From: DATEHG01 sp035279705
Lineage (GTDB): Bacteria; Gemmatimonadota; Gemmatimonadetes; Gemmatimonadales; GWC2-71-9
Direction of reading: 5' to 3'
Assembly (NCBI GenBank): GCA_035279705.1
Contig: DATEHG010000110.1
Span: 1 to 13,774 of the forward strand
Length of the DNA stretch: 13,774 nucleotides
The notes beneath the pieces were generated by a model. It did not search any database. It saw only the letters and a list, made by a program, of their open reading frames with translations, and had not been told where the DNA came from. Of the stretch, positions 13,743 to 13,774 are shown in pieces. Each line of letters begins with the position of its first letter. Position 1 is the first letter of the stretch. Position numbers and translations under genes: made by a program.

Positions 13743-13774
13743 AGGCGTCCGAGCGAACGGGCGACGCGGTCGAG
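13739..13774 (-). CDS. C-terminal end of an unidentified upstream gene
   Basis: The minus strand from the window edge reads LDRVARSLGRL then TGA at 13741-13739. The stop overlaps the GTG start of the glycosyltransferase in the same GTGA arrangement used at several other junctions here, which supports it being a real gene end. Eleven residues are too few to identify the product; given the neighbour, another envelope or glycosylation gene is plausible but unproven. Confidence 0.5.
   Translation of the reverse strand, partial: LDRVARSLGRL

Overview
The window is high-GC bacterial chromosomal DNA in which every supportable gene lies on the minus strand, so transcription runs from base 13774 towards base 1. 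Several proteins carry Sec or lipoprotein signals. A glycosyltransferase, a hibernation factor, HPr kinase and a mannose-type PTS sit side by side, and there is a classical cobalamin riboswitch. This suggests a diderm bacterium such as Gemmatimonadota or a myxobacterium-like lineage. That placement is inferred from style and gene order, not demonstrated. No mobile element, CRISPR array, tRNA or rRNA was seen, and coding density is very high.

In transcription order there are four blocks. (1) 13774-12630: the last 11 codons of an unidentified gene, overlapping a GT4-type glycosyltransferase. (2) 12560-6962: hpf, hprK, PTS IIA, IIB, IIC, IID, ptsH (HPr) and ptsI (EI), joined almost throughout by overlaps of a few bases. 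This is a complete phosphorelay (PEP -> EI -> HPr -> IIA -> IIB -> sugar through IIC/IID) plus the kinase/phosphorylase that would modify HPr on Ser46. (3) 6913-4113: metK, a DUF151 bifunctional-nuclease-family protein, and an unrecognised exported, membrane-anchored protein. (4) 4112-1: a cobalamin riboswitch, then btuF-btuC-btuD (periplasmic lipoprotein, permease, ATPase), a seven-repeat beta-propeller lipoprotein, and the first 23 codons of recO.

Block 4 is a vitamin B12 import unit under B12 feedback control. The aptamer begins directly after the stop codon of the preceding gene. It is followed by a 9-bp hairpin whose 3' arm contains the btuF start region, which points to control of translation initiation. 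The propeller lipoprotein is not part of the textbook BtuCDF set. Its architecture and position resemble BtuG, the surface cobalamin-binding lipoprotein of Bacteroides, and it is the most interesting lead here. Block 2 is the other notable feature: a sugar-type PTS combined with HprK/HPr-Ser46 regulation, a pairing better known from Firmicutes. Its substrate cannot be read from the sequence.
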